A stretch of DNA of 64,000 nucleotides from Dipteris shenzhenensis. Lineage: Eukaryota; Polypodiophyta; Polypodiopsida; Gleicheniales. A program made the position numbers and the translations under genes. The stretch lies in assembly GCA_047967505.1 (NCBI GenBank), contig CM106538.1; one strand, 5' to 3'. The notes under the pieces were generated by a model. That model saw nothing but the letters and a program-made list of their open reading frames with translations. It was not told where the DNA came from and did not search any database. Positions 18,788-31,609 of this stretch are shown in pieces (the first letter of the stretch is position 1; every line of letters starts with the position of its first letter).

Positions 18788-19218
18788 TGTTGAGGGTGAC
18801 CTCTCCACCCATGTGGGCTTCACCTATACCCCTAGTAAAGGGAAGTTACATTAGGGAGTAGTGGATAATTTTGTAACTGTAGGGATAGTTATAACTGTCC
18901 CTAATAGCCAGTAGTAGTGGCCTTATCCACCACATCATATTTTGAACTATTTCTATTTCTGACTATTACCTGACTGAAGTCGGATGGTGTTATAAGCTGA
19001 TCTTCACCTCCTGTATGAGGGTTGTTGTTGTGATCTGCTGGAATACAAACTACTAGTAACATTTCTACTGTATACACAATTATCTCGGTTCTCTGTATGA
19101 TTTGAGTTATCTTTTCATCTTTTCGATGTTAGTCAGACATAAGTCCGACCCTGGCACTACCATTGCCAGGTGTGGATATGTGTAGGTGTTTTCTTGCCTT
19201 TTGGAGACACCACTAACA
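18788..19218 (+). repeat. 5' LTR of gypsy E
   Basis: 431 bp, from TGTTGAGGGTGACC to CACTAACA. The 3' LTR lacks a short CTTC/TATA version here and has about 18 extra bases near 28785. No standard primer-binding site is obvious after 19218 (CTATTGGTGATCC). Confidence 0.9.
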
Positions 19219-19988
19219 CTATTGGTGATCCTCTACTATGTTTGAACTCTAATTGCCAGTTGCTGCTACATAGCAATTATGTAAAAAGAGCAAAAATCGT
19301 AAGATCTACAATGCCATAGGAAAAATAGACTAGTAGACGCAACAACTTCCATGAAAATCAAGTCTACAACGAAGCATTGTCACAGCGACAACTTCGCGCA
19401 AAGCAGAAAGGCACACAACCACATTCAACAAAAGAAATCCTTTAGAAATCACTTGAAGCTGGACTACGGTCGGAGTTCCTTCAAGACTTCTGTTATCGAC
19501 TTCATTCAAAGAAAATCAATCGGATAGCCGCCCCAACACTCTGGACAAGTGAAATACACTGTGACGAGTGGGGTGCCTACGAAGCTGTAGCTCGGAGTCC
19601 GCAATCAATGCCAAGCAGAGCCTGGTCTGACTCCTATCCGACAATACAAGGGGGGGAAAAGTGGACCGATGTCCTACTGCACACAAAGCACAATCAACTA
19701 CTGAAGACCGCAAGATCAAGAAAGTGCAAGTAGACTCCTTATGAAAATGCACTAGACGCAACTCAATAGTAGCCAGTGATTAAAGTGCTCTATTTTTCTC
19801 TTACATGGCAAGTACCTTGGTCAATGTCGAATAACTCTTAGGGGCAAACATCGCCTCATTGAATTGGCTATACCTACTTCACCAGAAATCATGCTAGACT
19901 AGAAGCGAGCACATAGACGGATGATCAAGACGACATTTCCCATGATCTAGATTACACATCGAGTTGAACAAGTTCTTCCGACAATTTT
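19219..19988 (+). other. Leader of gypsy E
   Basis: Non-coding stretch between LTR and gag, typical of gypsy leaders. Only short frames occur, and nothing suggests a host gene. Confidence 0.6.
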
Positions 19989-20740
19989 GTGCATGGCACA
20001 GAAGTAAGTGAAGTACAGCTCGAAATTACCCAATTGATGGTGCAATCACTTGCTGAAGAATTAATCAAGAGGAGTATTGTGACAAATTTTGCAGCACACT
20101 TATTTGTACGAGCTCAAAGGAAACTCGACTTCAATCCATTGCATCGATCTCCAAAAAGAAGACAACACGCTCCACCTCAAAAACAACAACAGCAGCCAAG
20201 AAAGCAGAATCCCTTGGTGAAATCGACTAAATTCATTGGCAAGAAAGGACAAGTTCCAGACAGCAGTCATGCCGAATTGAAACAGGATGGGCTGCAAGCG
20301 GATTCGGACAACTCTCGAACCTCGCAAAAAAAGAGCAGTTTGCAACAACATTTAATGTTAAGGCAATGAATTGGCTTATGCAATACGGTGTAGCTCATTT
20401 TCAATCTTATGATGAATTGAAAACTGCCTTTTTAAGCCGCTTTTGTAAAGAAAAATCTCCAGAAGACATACTCAAGAAGCTTCGAAATATGAAGCAAAAA
20501 CATCTGTTAGTTGAAGACTATGCACAAATGTTCAGAAATCTAAACAAGAGGTTGACAAACAATCAACAACCCACTGATGAGCACTTGGGAGATTATTTTT
20601 GTAAAGGACTCAACAAGGAATTAAGGACAGTAGTTGCGGGCAGAGATCAGCTTGGAGGAGTAAATGGTTTTAAGAACATGGTTTATGCTGCACAAAGAGC
20701 AGAAAGAAGACTTGGCACAAAGTCAAGGTTTAAAAAATAA
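19989..20740 (+). pseudogene. Gypsy E gag (capsid)
   Basis: Two overlapping frames. The first (19989-20369) is basic and glutamine-rich and runs into the second (20366-20740), which holds the retrotransposon gag domain: MNWLMQYGVAHFQSYDELK, TAFLSRFCKEKSPEDILKKL, KHLLVEDYAQMFRNLNKRL and GDYFCKGLNKELRTVV. The frame change at 20366 is an indel. A basic linker and the zinc knuckles follow. Confidence 0.8.
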
Positions 20741-21310
20741 AAGAAGAAAAGACATTCTGACTCTGACACATATTCTGAAATAGAAACATATACTGATGCA
20801 GAAGAAGAGGAAAGTGATGCAACATAAAATGACACATCAGATGAAGAGAGTGAAGAGGAAGAGACATCCAAGAAAAAGAAGAGACAGAGCAAGAACAAAG
20901 AAAAATTAAAAGGCAAGAAGAAAATAGACATACTCTCTAAGTTAGAGCAAATGATAAGTAGCAATTGGAAACTTTAAAAACACCCCCACCTCCATCTAAA
21001 ATGACTTGTGCACTTTGTGGGAAGGACAATCATGAGAAAGAAAGATGCTAGTATAATCCAAATTATAGGGGAAGAGTTCCTCCTCATGTACAAAACTAAA
21101 CAACCAAGCCCCACCCGTGGTAGCCAATCAGATTGCAGTAGACAATCAAGGACAATAAAGATTCAATAATCCACAACCAAGAAGACCCTATCAGTAGAAT
21201 TGGGGAAATCAACAAGGACAAAACCAAAATCAACCATGCACATACTGTGGCATGGAAGGACACAAACAAGGTCCTCAGTGTGAACTTTGGTGCAAGCACC
21301 AAGGAGAAAG
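20741..21310 (+). pseudogene. Gypsy E nucleocapsid with two zinc knuckles
   Basis: An acidic-then-lysine-rich stretch (20750-20960) leads to CALCGKDNHEKERC (canonical CX2CX4HX4C, at 21005-21050). A second knuckle, CTYCGMEGHKQGPQC (CX2CX4HX5C), is at 21238-21282. Several in-frame stops lie between them. The knuckles would bind and package the element RNA. Confidence 0.8.
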
Positions 21311-22047
21311 AGGAATCCCCATTATCAACTATAATGCAAGAGGTAATCAGAATTAGCAACAACAGCAGCCACCACCAAGCGTTCATATGGTGTACTTGGA
21401 TCCTATTAATGAGGATCACAATAAACAAACTCAAAGAAGTCAGAGTAATATACAAGCACTGGCAGTGACCAGATCTAAAGGTACAAAGCCCATGCCCGGC
21501 CTTGGAGATGCACCAAGAATGACAGCAAAGCCAATGAACTGGCCCAATCAGGTCAAAAATCAAGCTTTACAACAAATACTTGAGAATAATGTGGCATCAA
21601 AAGCATGGTAATTACAACTCCAAAACAAGGGTAAGGCTAAGCTCGACCTCGAACAACTCCAAACATAGTCTGATAGTCTTCCAACAGAAAACGTATGACA
21701 TCAAGCTATAGCTAGTCAACTTCAGCAAGGCAACATACATCAATTTAACAAGGCTCTAGACACACAAACAAGGGTACAAGCTTCCACCAACCAGAGATAT
21801 ATTCCCAAAGATAAACAAGATTTGCTGGCCGGAACAAGCTCGAACTTAGCAGAGCAGCAAAATAGTGGCGACAAAGTCAAGATGATAGATATCAAAGATG
21901 AACAGATAGTTCCAATTCTAGACACCACACTCAAAAACAGAAGTCAGATGTAAGAAAAGGACAAGCATGAATAGGAATACCTCACACTCTTCTTTAAAGA
22001 GCTTTTGGATTCCAAAGTTCAAATAACATTGGATCAACTTCTAAATC

Positions 22048-22560
22048 TTGTTCCAGCTTTTAAGCATCAATTATGTCAGAATTTGCATTTTACCCGACAA
22101 TCCTCTACCAACAAATCAGCCACAGAGTGATGATGAAGAGGAAACCCTCGACATCTACACATCCAATATTGAAGATGTGGATTATCAAGTTCCTCTCATA
22201 GATGTGGATTATAAAATGCAAAGGATCCCCAAAGTACTAGTTGATGGAGGATCAGGAGTGAACATCCTCTTTGAGGATCGATTTTAAAAAATTTGTTTTG
22301 CGAACTTGCACCAACACCATTTCAAGTCAGAATGGCTGACCAAAGGAGGATAAAACCTCTTGGAATACTACAAGGATAGGAAATTGCTATTGTGGGACTC
22401 TCCTTCACAATTACATTTTTGGTACTCAGGATGGAGGAAAGAGATTGTGCATATTCCATGTTATTGGGTAGGCCGTGGTTGAGAGCTGCGAAGGTAAAAT
22501 AATACTGGAGTTTAGAAAGAATTACAATCAGGAAAGGCAAAAAGAAGTTTAAAATCAATC
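22048..22560 (+). pseudogene. Gypsy E aspartic protease
   Basis: The frame reads IPKVLVDGGSGVNILFEDRF, where DGGS stands in place of the usual D-T/S-G catalytic loop. After a stop and frame change it continues with MADQRRIKPLGIL and YSMLLGRPWLRAAKVK. This arrangement is the common plant gypsy retropepsin; the product would cut the Gag-Pol precursor. Confidence 0.75.
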
Positions 22561-22959
22561 TTTCTTCAAGGAGAAGCTTCCCAAAACAAGCTTAGCCAAC
22601 ATTAATATGATAGCATAATTTGAGGAGGATGAAGAGGAAATTTTCCTTAGGAGAAATCCTACAGTTTTCCCCATATTTGAAATTGATGTAATAAAAAATA
22701 TTGATCACTATACATGCTCAAATCAACAAACAGAGCCATCTGCCGACCACGGTAGAACTGAACACGGTTGGAAAATAGTCGAAACCAGATTCTATCAGCA
22801 CCAGCATCAAAAGTGCCAATCACGCCCAGCCAGATGACCCACTACATGAGGATACTCAGAAATCCACTGCACAGGCTATCCTAGAAATTGAAGCTCAATT
22901 TGAAGAACATATGCAAAAGAGTCCTGAAGTCCGACAAGGTGACTTGGAGGAGATGAACC

Positions 22960-24310
22960 TTGGAGACCCCTACAACCCCCACGACGGTTTTGGTGAGTAC
23001 ATGTCTCCCCCCACCTTTCAAAATGGCTTTAAAAGACTTGTTGATAGAGTATAAGGATGCCTTTGCTTGGCATTATACTGATATGAAAGGAGTAGACCCC
23101 AAGTTCTGTCAGCACAAAATCAACCTAAAACAAGATGCTAGTGATACAAGGAAGATACAGAATGAATCCCAACTATGCCAAACAAGTTAAAGAGGAAATT
23201 GATAAGCTATTAAGAGTTGGTTTTATTTATCCTCTCACACATGTGACATGGCTTAACCCTACTATTGTGATTGTGCCCAAAAAGAATGGGAAAATTCAGA
23301 ATATGTGTGGACTACAGAAAGCTCAATGCTACCACAATTACTGATCCTTTCCCTCTACCATTTTGTGATTCTTTACTGGATGTTGTAGCAGGTCATGAAA
23401 TCTATAGTTTTCTTGATGGTTTCAGTGGGGGTATGACCAGATAAGAATGGAACCTGAAGATAAAGACAAAACAACATTTGTCACTGAATGGGGAGTATTT
23501 GCTTCTAATGTTATGACATTTGTTCTTAAGAATGCTCCTCCCACATTTCAAAAATACATTTAGGAGGTATTTGCCGAGTATCTTACATCTTTCATGAAAG
23601 TTTTCCTTGATGATTTTTTAGTATTTGGGAAAAAAGTGGAGCATCTACAACACTTTAGCTTATGCTTTGCCAAGTGTAGAATGGTTGGTCTAAGCTTAAA
23701 CCTAGCCAAATGTGCATTTGCTGTAAATAGAGGAATTCTACTAGGGCATATCATCTCACAAGATGGAATGGAAATAGATCCAAACAAAGTTTCAGCCATT
23801 CAACATGCCAAACCACCTAAAAACATTAAGCAGCTTCAAAGATTGATAGGCCAAATTAAATGGCATTGTAGTTTTCTCAGATACCTTGCTGACATTTGCT
23901 ATCCTGTCACAAAACTCACACAGGAAACAGAGCCATACATCTGGGGTGATGCACAGCAATATGCTTTTAATATCCTAAAGAAAATGTTGATGATAGCTCC
24001 TATACTACAACCACCTGACTGGACTCTTCCATTTGAGGGTTTTGTTGGTGCTTCTGATGCAGTAGTAGGTGCAATACTTATGCAGCAAAAAACACCAAAG
24101 TGGTTTAGACCAGCTTACTATGCCAACAGAATCTTAACTAAGCATGAGAGAAACTATGCAGTCACAGAAAGAGAAGCACTTGGAATGATCTATGCATTGC
24201 ACAAATTGAGACATTATTTATTGGGCAACAAGGTGCATTTTCATGTGGATCATCAAGCTCTCATTTATTTAGTGAACAAATTGCAATTAACAAGACGATT
24301 GGCTAGATGA
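22960..24310 (+). pseudogene. Gypsy E reverse transcriptase and RNase H
   Basis: The RT begins with LIEYKDAFAWHYTDMKGVDP, then MNPNYAKQVKEEIDKLLRVG and TWLNPTIVIVPKKNGKIQNM. The first catalytic aspartate is in YSFLDGFSG (23403-23430) and the second motif is VFLDDFLVFG (23600s). From 23594 a 238-codon frame covers the thumb and RNase H: LPFEGFVGASDAVVGAIL, NYAVTEREALGMIYAL and VHFHVDHQALIYL. Frameshifts near 23160, 23330 and 23450-23590 break the palm. Stops follow LTRRLAR at 24310. Confidence 0.9.
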
Positions 24311-25831
24311 ATGGTTTTGTTGCAGGAATTTGACTATAGCATTGTGCATAGGCATGGAAAATAGCATGCCATTGTTGATTACTTGAGCAAGTTGCTATCA
24401 GGAGAAGGTCCAACTGGCATACCAGATGAACTTCCTGATGCAGGCATTTTTATGGTAAGAATTGAAGAGCCACCTAATTGGTATGATAAAATGCTATTGT
24501 TTCTTACTGATGGTTTGATCCTTGAAACATTATCTATGGATCAAAGAAAAAAACTTGTTTTACAGAGCAGACCTTTCCTAGTCATTGCTGGTGTTTTGTA
24601 TAGAAGAGGTGTGTCCAAGATCATGAGCAAAAAGCTATCCTAAAGCTAAAGCCCATGGAGGACCAGCAGGAGGACACTTTTTTGGAGACATTAGAGGTAA
24701 GAAGATTTTGCAAGCTAGTTTATGGTGGCCTATAGTTTTGAAAGATGCTCATAATTGGGCCAAAGCATGTTTGCCATGTCAGAGAGATGATAGACCACTT
24801 GACAGTGATAGGATGCCCCATCAACCAATTCTCCCCTTGGGACCTTTTCAAAAATTGGGGCTAGATTTTATTGGACCCATCAAGCCTCCAGCAAAGTTTT
24901 CAGGTAATCAATATATTTTGGGTGCCACTGACTAGTGTACAAAATGGGTTGAAGCTGTAGCACTCAAAACATGCAAAGCTAGAACTGTAGCACATTTCCT
25001 TTATCACAATATATGTCACCAGATTTTGTGTTTCTATTGAAATAGTGTCAGACAAAGCAACACATTTCCTCAACAAAAATATCAGGAAAATGACTAAAAT
25101 GCAGATGATGTTGCATAAAAAATCTACAACCTATTATCCACAAGCTAGCTGGGAGCTCCAATAAACTGATGAAAAAGGTCTACAAAAGAATAGTTGTTGA
25201 TCACCCTGAGGATTGGGATCAGCACTTGGATTCAGTACTATGGGCACTTAGAACAACACACAAGGTTGCAATTGGGTTAACACCTTTCAGGTTGGTATAT
25301 GGTTGTGAAGCAGTAGTACCTATGGAATTTCTGGCAAGTAGCCTAAGAGTGGCAATAGATAATAGATTATCCCCATAAAATTCTATCAATGCAAGATTAG
25401 AACAACTTCTACAATTGGATGAGGATAGGCTCCCAAGTTCACATATTGGTGACATAATTCAGAAAAGGAGGGCAACATGGATAAACAGAAATATAAGTTT
25501 CAAATTGTTCAAAAAAGGTGATTTAGTGTTAATGTTTAACACAAAGTTGGGGAAAATGCTAGGAAAGTCCAAGCTTAGAGATGATGGTCCCTTCAAGGTA
25601 CTTGAGGTTTTTGATCAAGGTACCTTCAAATTAGCTGACCTACATGGGAACGAATTTGACAAACCAAGGCTCAAACCTTATATTGGACCTGACCCCACTC
25701 AAGCAAAAATAAACACAATCTCTTTGCAACTCTACAAAGACTTCAATCACGATCCTATATATGTTTCAGTTGTTCAGATTGACAAATTTATCTTCAACGG
25801 CCTTCGACTGCAGTTTGACAAACACACATGA
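24311..25831 (+). pseudogene. Gypsy E integrase
   Basis: Successive frames give the zinc region (WAKACLPCQRDDRPLDSDRM), the core start (LGLDFIGPIKPPAKFSGNQY, with the first D) and WALRTTHKVAIGLTPFRLVY. The C-terminal GDLVLMFNTKLGKMLGKSKL and DDGPFKVLEVFDQGTFKLAD blocks follow. Stops at 24935 and around 25040-25165 disrupt the core, including the region of the second and third catalytic residues. The ending LKPYIGPDPTQAKIN has no chromodomain. Confidence 0.85.
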
Positions 25832-28754
25832 AACATGTTGTTTCATCTACATCAACATTCAGGTAAGCTCTAATCCAGACCAATCAGTGATGTAGGTATG
25901 CCAAACTTAAACGAAGCACCCACAATGGTGAGCTAGGCCCCAACAATCATTTGACAACCGTCCGACTCCGACTCCAGTTTTATGACTCCGACTCCGCACC
26001 CAACACGTGCGACATCATCCCCCCATCCGACCTCAATCCAACTCACATCCAACTCCAACATCCGCTTTCGCTCTACTTCACGCAGAATGGAACACTTTGC
26101 CTCTGACTCGACTACCTTTCTGCCATCCGACACCGCTCCAACGTACTGAAGAATTTCTGACAGCACTCTGACCCTGCTCCAACAACAAGGGAATCTGTCT
26201 CATGGGTACCGAATTCTCTGTACCAACAGGATAGCCAACACATGTACATGGTATGAATCAGAACATTGTCGATAAGCCTGTTCACTCGTCACATCCCCAC
26301 ATTAGCCGTTCTCATTGACCTCTCCCCAATGAACTCCATCATCACAAATACATCCCGTAGTGCTAAATGCAAGCTGATAAGCACTCCCTCACATACGCCA
26401 AAAACCAATGCCAGTTCATTGCATGCGCCATTGACAAACTGTCCCTTGAAACACAAGATCGACAGAAGCTTTTCCCATGAGCCCCCTCTACATATGGCAC
26501 CCAACACATTTGAAGAGCCTGAGTCCAAACCTTCAACTCTTGAGCACAGTAGCGCTCCTTGGCGCAGGCATGGCTCTTAAGTGATCTGCAACACCCACTC
26601 AAAAAAGTCCATGCCAAATCCCAGCCATGGAGAAGATCGTTGACATACCCGATTCGGAGGAGACTGAATCAAATGATGAACCACCTCTTCTACTACAGAA
26701 AAATCCAATGCTCACAGCAAGCTTTGTCAATTTTAAGGTGTCATTAGACTTGTCAAAGCATCAAAAATGGCTGAAAAAGATTGGCTTATTGCATTGCAGT
26801 ATGCAAGTCTTATGCAAGTCTACCCTGGGCATCCTGGAAAGCTTTCCCATAGGCTCTCACATAGTACGAAAGTTTCCCAACGTAGGAGAGGTATGCTCGC
26901 TAGCAATGTCATGCTTTCCCTGGAGATTATTGCATAGGTTTTTCAGCTTCCAATCATAAATAAGGAGGTTGTCTACAAAAAAGATGTGTACTCCGACATG
27001 CAGAAGAAGTTTAGACCCCCAGAGACGCATAAAAACTACTGTTTCGTCAACAACGTCTAAGATTTGAGGAGACGACATCAATTCGTGTGGTATCTTGAGC
27101 GGATGCAACTGCTTGTTAAGACCAACACTACAATCAGAGATTCCTATGCTACCCTCGGTGCAGCTGAGAAGGGGACCAAGATTTAATGGGCTCATCTCCT
27201 ACACTCTCGATTGATGAGCGAAATTGCCAAAGATTGGGCCATTCATTGCAGCCCTATTCGAATTTGCCAATCAAATGGATGCAAAGGGCCTAGAGATAGT
27301 TCAACACTACAGTGCGAAGCACACCAAAGCAAAGCAGGCGCAAACACCCCAAGAGGACAAGGCAAAGAGAGACATGATGCAAGCCCTACAAGATGCCCAA
27401 TACTCTTCAAAGGAAGCCACTATGGATCCCTGGTAGAACGACTATGGGATACGCCCCTTGCAGGAGAAGAACTTCTAGCCTCACCAGCCGAGCAGAAATC
27501 TTCCAAGAAGATCAAGCTAAATCTTTGGTCAAAGTCTGTGCTTCCAAAGCCAGAGAGCTGGAGCAAACTGAAGAATAACATTGCTAGCATTCTACTGACA
27601 ACACCTTCCGAAAGCTGTTTCGAACAATTCTCCCCTGTTCACAGCATGGCCGACTTGCCGACATCACCAAAATAGAAGTAGAAGGTTCCGACTATAGAAG
27701 GAGTACAAGCTAGCAGAGAGCTAGAACATGCACTGAGAGTTTTACAGAACTATGTTGTTGAACAGAGGACAATTCAGCTCTATAGCTGAGATAGCAAGTA
27801 TAAGAATTAACTGAAGACAAGAAGGCTGGACATGAATACATGCTGAAGCAGGCTGACATGAAGAAGAAGCTACATGCCCCACAGTTTTTGAGGAGGTCAA
27901 GAGAGAATATGCACCATACAAAACCATGTAGGAGAAACACGTCTCCAAACTCACTGCCCAGGTGAGAGTCCAAAAATAATGCTTACCTACTGTCATGAAT
28001 TGATTGGAAGAAGTGAAGGCAAAGTTTTTCCTACAATTGGATTGAATGGGTGCAACCCATTCCGACTTAAACATTGAAAATCTGTTACTCAAGGAATAGA
28101 TTCATGCTTTAGAAGGGATTGACCTGAAACTCAGGGAAATGGTAGAGGAGGTCGATAGTATTTTCTTAAGTTCCTTTGATCTCACAGATATGAAGACATA
28201 GCTAGTCAAAACATCTCAGGACCTATGGTCCAATCTTAAGAACTGCTTGTTTGTTATTGCACATTGACCATACGAGGCATTTGCATCTGCTGCTTACACC
28301 TATGAGATTATGGCATAGGAATTGGAAACCCTTAAACCTGTAGCACATAATGCTAAACAGAATCAGATGCCATTGGATGATGACACATATATTTTTGAGC
28401 TGACAACAATAGAGCCTGGGAAACCAGATGAAACAAACCAGTCTAGACAATTGTCAGCCGAACATGCTTCTGTAAAAAATGACCAATATCAGGATACTGA
28501 ATTGATTGCTATCCCCAACTAGGCCTTAGTCCCTATTGCAGATTTTGAACAGGTACAGACAAAAATGGAAGAGGAACTAGAGCTGAATTATAGTTGCAAG
28601 GAAGACACACAGGAAGCAGATCCAAATGCTGCCAAGGTAGCACTAATCGATCTAAACTCAACACATACTATCAAGGTCCACCTGATGCACTATTTTCAGT
28701 AAGGGTTCGAGTCTTCCACTTTTTGCAAAAAGTTTTACCATCGGGAGAGCTAGG
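25832..28754 (+). other. 3' extra region of gypsy E, decayed open frames
   Basis: About 2.9 kb between integrase and the 3' LTR. Short plus-strand frames are found at 26627-26959 (DSEETESNDEPPLLLQK), 27224-27436 (GPFIAALFEFANQMDAKGL), 27700-27830 (ELEHALRVLQNYVVEQRTIQ, coiled-coil-like) and 28322-28522 (DDDTYIFELTTIEPGKPDE). They could be pieces of one additional ORF of the kind carried by Tat/Athila-type elements. I see no membrane or envelope features and do not recognise the product. Confidence 0.5.
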
Positions 28755-29203
28755 TATTGAGGGTGACCTCTCCACCCATGTGGGCTCACCCAAGGAGGCT
28801 TAGTACACCCCTAGTAAAGGGAAGTTACATTAGGGAGTAGTGGATAATTTTCTAACTGTATGGACAGTTATAACTATCCCTATTAGCCCCAGTAGTAGTG
28901 GCCTTATCCACACCACATCATGTTTTGAACTATTTTTATTTCTGACTATTACCCGACTGAAGTCAGATGATGTTATAAGCTAATCTTCACCTCTTGTATG
29001 AGGGTTGTTGTTGTGATTTGTTGGAATACAAACTATTAGTAACATTTCTACTGTATGCATAGTTATCTCAGTTCTCTGTATGTTTTGAGTTGTCTTTTCA
29101 TCTTTCCGATGTTAGTCAGACCTAAGTCCCCGACCATGGCACTACCATTGCTAGGTGTGGATATGTGTAGGTGTTTTCCAGCCTTTTGGAGACATCACTA
29201 ACA
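28755..29203 (+). repeat. 3' LTR of gypsy E
   Basis: 449 bp, starting TATTGAGGGTGACC (first G of the TG end mutated to A) after the purine-rich CGGGAGAGCTAGG and ending ATCACTAACA. It matches 18788-19218. Confidence 0.9.
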
Positions 29204-29573
29204 CAATAGTTGGATTGTCTAGTACTCCAGGCTGAGTACAGGGGTGTAGCAATGTCACCAGTGAGATAGCTTGGTTGAGGAAACTAGTACATCACTTTGG
29301 GAGAAGATGATGCCAAAGTAATCACATTGTATTGTGACAATATGAGTAGCATTCAGCTAGCTAACAACCCAGTGTATCGTGCAAGGACAAAGCACATAAA
29401 AGTGCACTATCATTATGTGAGAGAGAAGGTTCTTATTGGAGAGATTGATTTGACATATGTCAAGACATATGAGCGGGTGGCTAACATATTCACAAAGTCA
29501 TTGGGTGTAGAGAAGCACAGAAAATTTTAGAGCATGTGAGTGTGATGGAGTTTGGGTTGAGCATGAGGGGGAG
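29204..29573 (+). pseudogene. Copia F RNase H, right part
   Basis: The sequence continues the copia RNase H interrupted at 18787: IVGLSSTP, then stops, then an open stretch with ITLYCDNMSSIQLANNPVY, RARTKHIKVHYHYVREKVL and VANIFTKSLGVEKH. The third RNase H aspartate (YCDN) is kept. The purine-rich GCATGAGGGGGAG follows before the LTR. This fragment plus the 3' LTR is all that remains to the right of gypsy E. Confidence 0.85.
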
Positions 29574-29930
29574 TGTTGAAATAGCGAGCTCACCACATGA
29601 TCACCCACATGGTTAGTGGGCCCTACCACCATTGGAGTGATAGGTTATGTGGCTACAGTGTGATTGATGGTCACCCTAATCCTAACAGCCAACCACATAC
29701 TTCAATTCACCATTGTTTGTTGCGTTAAAGGGGTGGAACTATTGTTGTTGTGTAGAGGCGATGTATTATTGTAGAGCTATTGTGTGTGTAGAGGAGCCAT
29801 TGTTGAGAAGTTGTAGTGTGGCCAAAGAGCTGTGTATGCCTCTGCCTCTCTTGTGAATTAAGAACTCCTCTCTTGTGTGTATACTTGTGCAATTGTAGAG
29901 CTCGAGTTCCCCCCCTCTTCCGCTACATCA
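29574..29930 (+). repeat. 3' LTR of copia F
   Basis: Starts TGTTGAAATAGCGAGC directly after a GGGGGAG polypurine tract and probably ends CGCTACATCA at 29930 (357 bp). The end is chosen by the CA dinucleotide and the change in sequence character, so it is approximate. Confidence 0.65.
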
Positions 29931-30041
29931 TTGTTGTTGTCTTGTTTTATTTCTTGGTATTTGAGCCCCCCATACATATTTTATCCATGGGCACTCACAT
30001 GCACCAAGGGAAAACACATCACTAAGAAACTCGTGAGCTTC

Positions 30042-31100
30042 TTAACTTGACACGCAAAAGCAAAGCTCAACCTCTCTCACCATGCCACTATCAAAACTAA
30101 ATGCATAACCACTAGTTGATCTTTTGTCATAAGAGCTACCTACCCAATTTGCATCGGTGTATCCAAAGACCTTTATGGCTATACCAAATGCATAAAATAG
30201 CCCATAATTTAGTGTGTTATTTGCATACCATAGCATCCTATGTTATGCATCCAAATGTGGCTTCCTTGGTAGCTGCATAAACTAACTCAGCACTTCTATA
30301 TCATGACACATATCTGGCCTAGTCAAGGTAGCATACAATAAACTTACAACCAACTTCTTGTACATGGTTGGATTCTCCAAGTCCTCTCCAACATCAGGCT
30401 ATAACTTCAAATTTACTTCCATTGGTGTGGAAACCGGCTTACATGTTGTCATCCCAAACTTCTTGAGCATATCCAATATATATTTTCATTGAAGCATCCA
30501 TATCCCATGAGGAGTACCAATCACTTCAATTTCCAAGAAGTTCTTTATCTCACCAAGGTCCTTCATGTTAAGTTCCACACAAATCATGTTTTTGCATGTG
30601 CTATCTCATCCACATCACTTCCTATCAATATCAAGTCACCCACATAGATGACTACCACCAGCATTCCCGCACTTGTCTATCATACATATAAGGAATGATC
30701 AGCCTCATTGATCACATCCTTCAAGAACTTTCTTATCTTTTCTGACCCAAATCTTAGTGCCTTTTTCAGCCCATACATTGCTCTCTTAAAACTACACATA
30801 GTGTGTGGTACATTTGGGTGCACATATCCTTCTAGCTGCTCCATGTATACTTCCTCTCTCCATTTAAGAAGGCATTCTTGACATCCATTTGTTGTAATTT
30901 CTAGGGCTGAATGTTTCCTCATAATCAATGCCATATATTTGTGCATATCCTTTGGCAACAAGCCTTGCCTTATACTTGCTTAGTGTACCATCAACATGAT
31001 GCTCCACCTTGTACACCCATTTATGGCAAATGGGTTTCTTTCCCTCTTACAATGGCATTGTATCCCAAGTACCATTCAAGTAAAGTGCATCCATCTCTTC
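30042..31100 (-). pseudogene. Copia G reverse transcriptase and RNase H remnants
   Basis: The minus strand gives [40 protein letters not shown] and YGLKKALRFGSEKIRKFL (RT), a poorly open stretch that includes the YVDD-type region, and then IKVFGYTDANWVGSSYDKRS with TSGYAFSF (RNase H first acidic block). It is too broken to judge all catalytic residues. Confidence 0.8.
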
Positions 31101-31609
31101 ATCCATTGTGCTAATTCCACATTCAGCATGACCACGATCCTCTTCATAACAAGTAGGCTCAACACTCTACATTACTTTTGTTATGTGTGCAAAGTGATGT
31201 GCTGTGTAATTCCCAAATCCAAATCTCTACACTGGATACTTCACCCTACTTGATCTATGTAGAGTATGCTCATTTGTAGGCTCATTTTTTGCACACCAGG
31301 CGTTCTTACCTTTAGTATGCCAAAGTCATCATCTAAGGACTTTGCACCACTAGAATTGTTATTCACAAAACTGTGACTAACACTATATTCAAGAGTTGCA
31401 TGTTATTCATCAATATTTTCTTTCCCTTTTGGCTTACTTGCTAAATTTTCAGCTGGAAAATCAGTGCCTCTCACTAGCTATTGAATTTTTAGCCTAGCAT
31501 TACTAGAGGACTTTCTTGGTCCACTCAAGCTACATGATTCCTACTATGCATTGGTGCCAATAACATCTTTTTCAAGCTTCATTCCAGTAACTCCATTAGG
31601 TGGTGCATA

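Larger units (their letters stand above)
18788..29203 (+). mobile_element. Full-length Ty3/gypsy retrotransposon E (decayed)
   Basis: A 10.4-kb element with two LTRs (18788-19218 and 28755-29203), gag, CCHC knuckles, protease, RT, RNase H and integrase in the gypsy order. A 2.9-kb 3' segment follows before the second LTR. There is no chromodomain, and the protease reads VDGGSG, as in the non-chromodomain (Tat/Athila-like) plant lineages that often carry an extra 3' region. By eye the LTRs differ at about 30 of 430 aligned bases, so the insertion is old. It splits the copia F RNase H. Confidence 0.9.

Noticed and set aside
25832-28754. Envelope gene in gypsy E
   Set aside because: No signal peptide, transmembrane segment or surface-protein motif is visible; only fragmentary soluble-looking frames.
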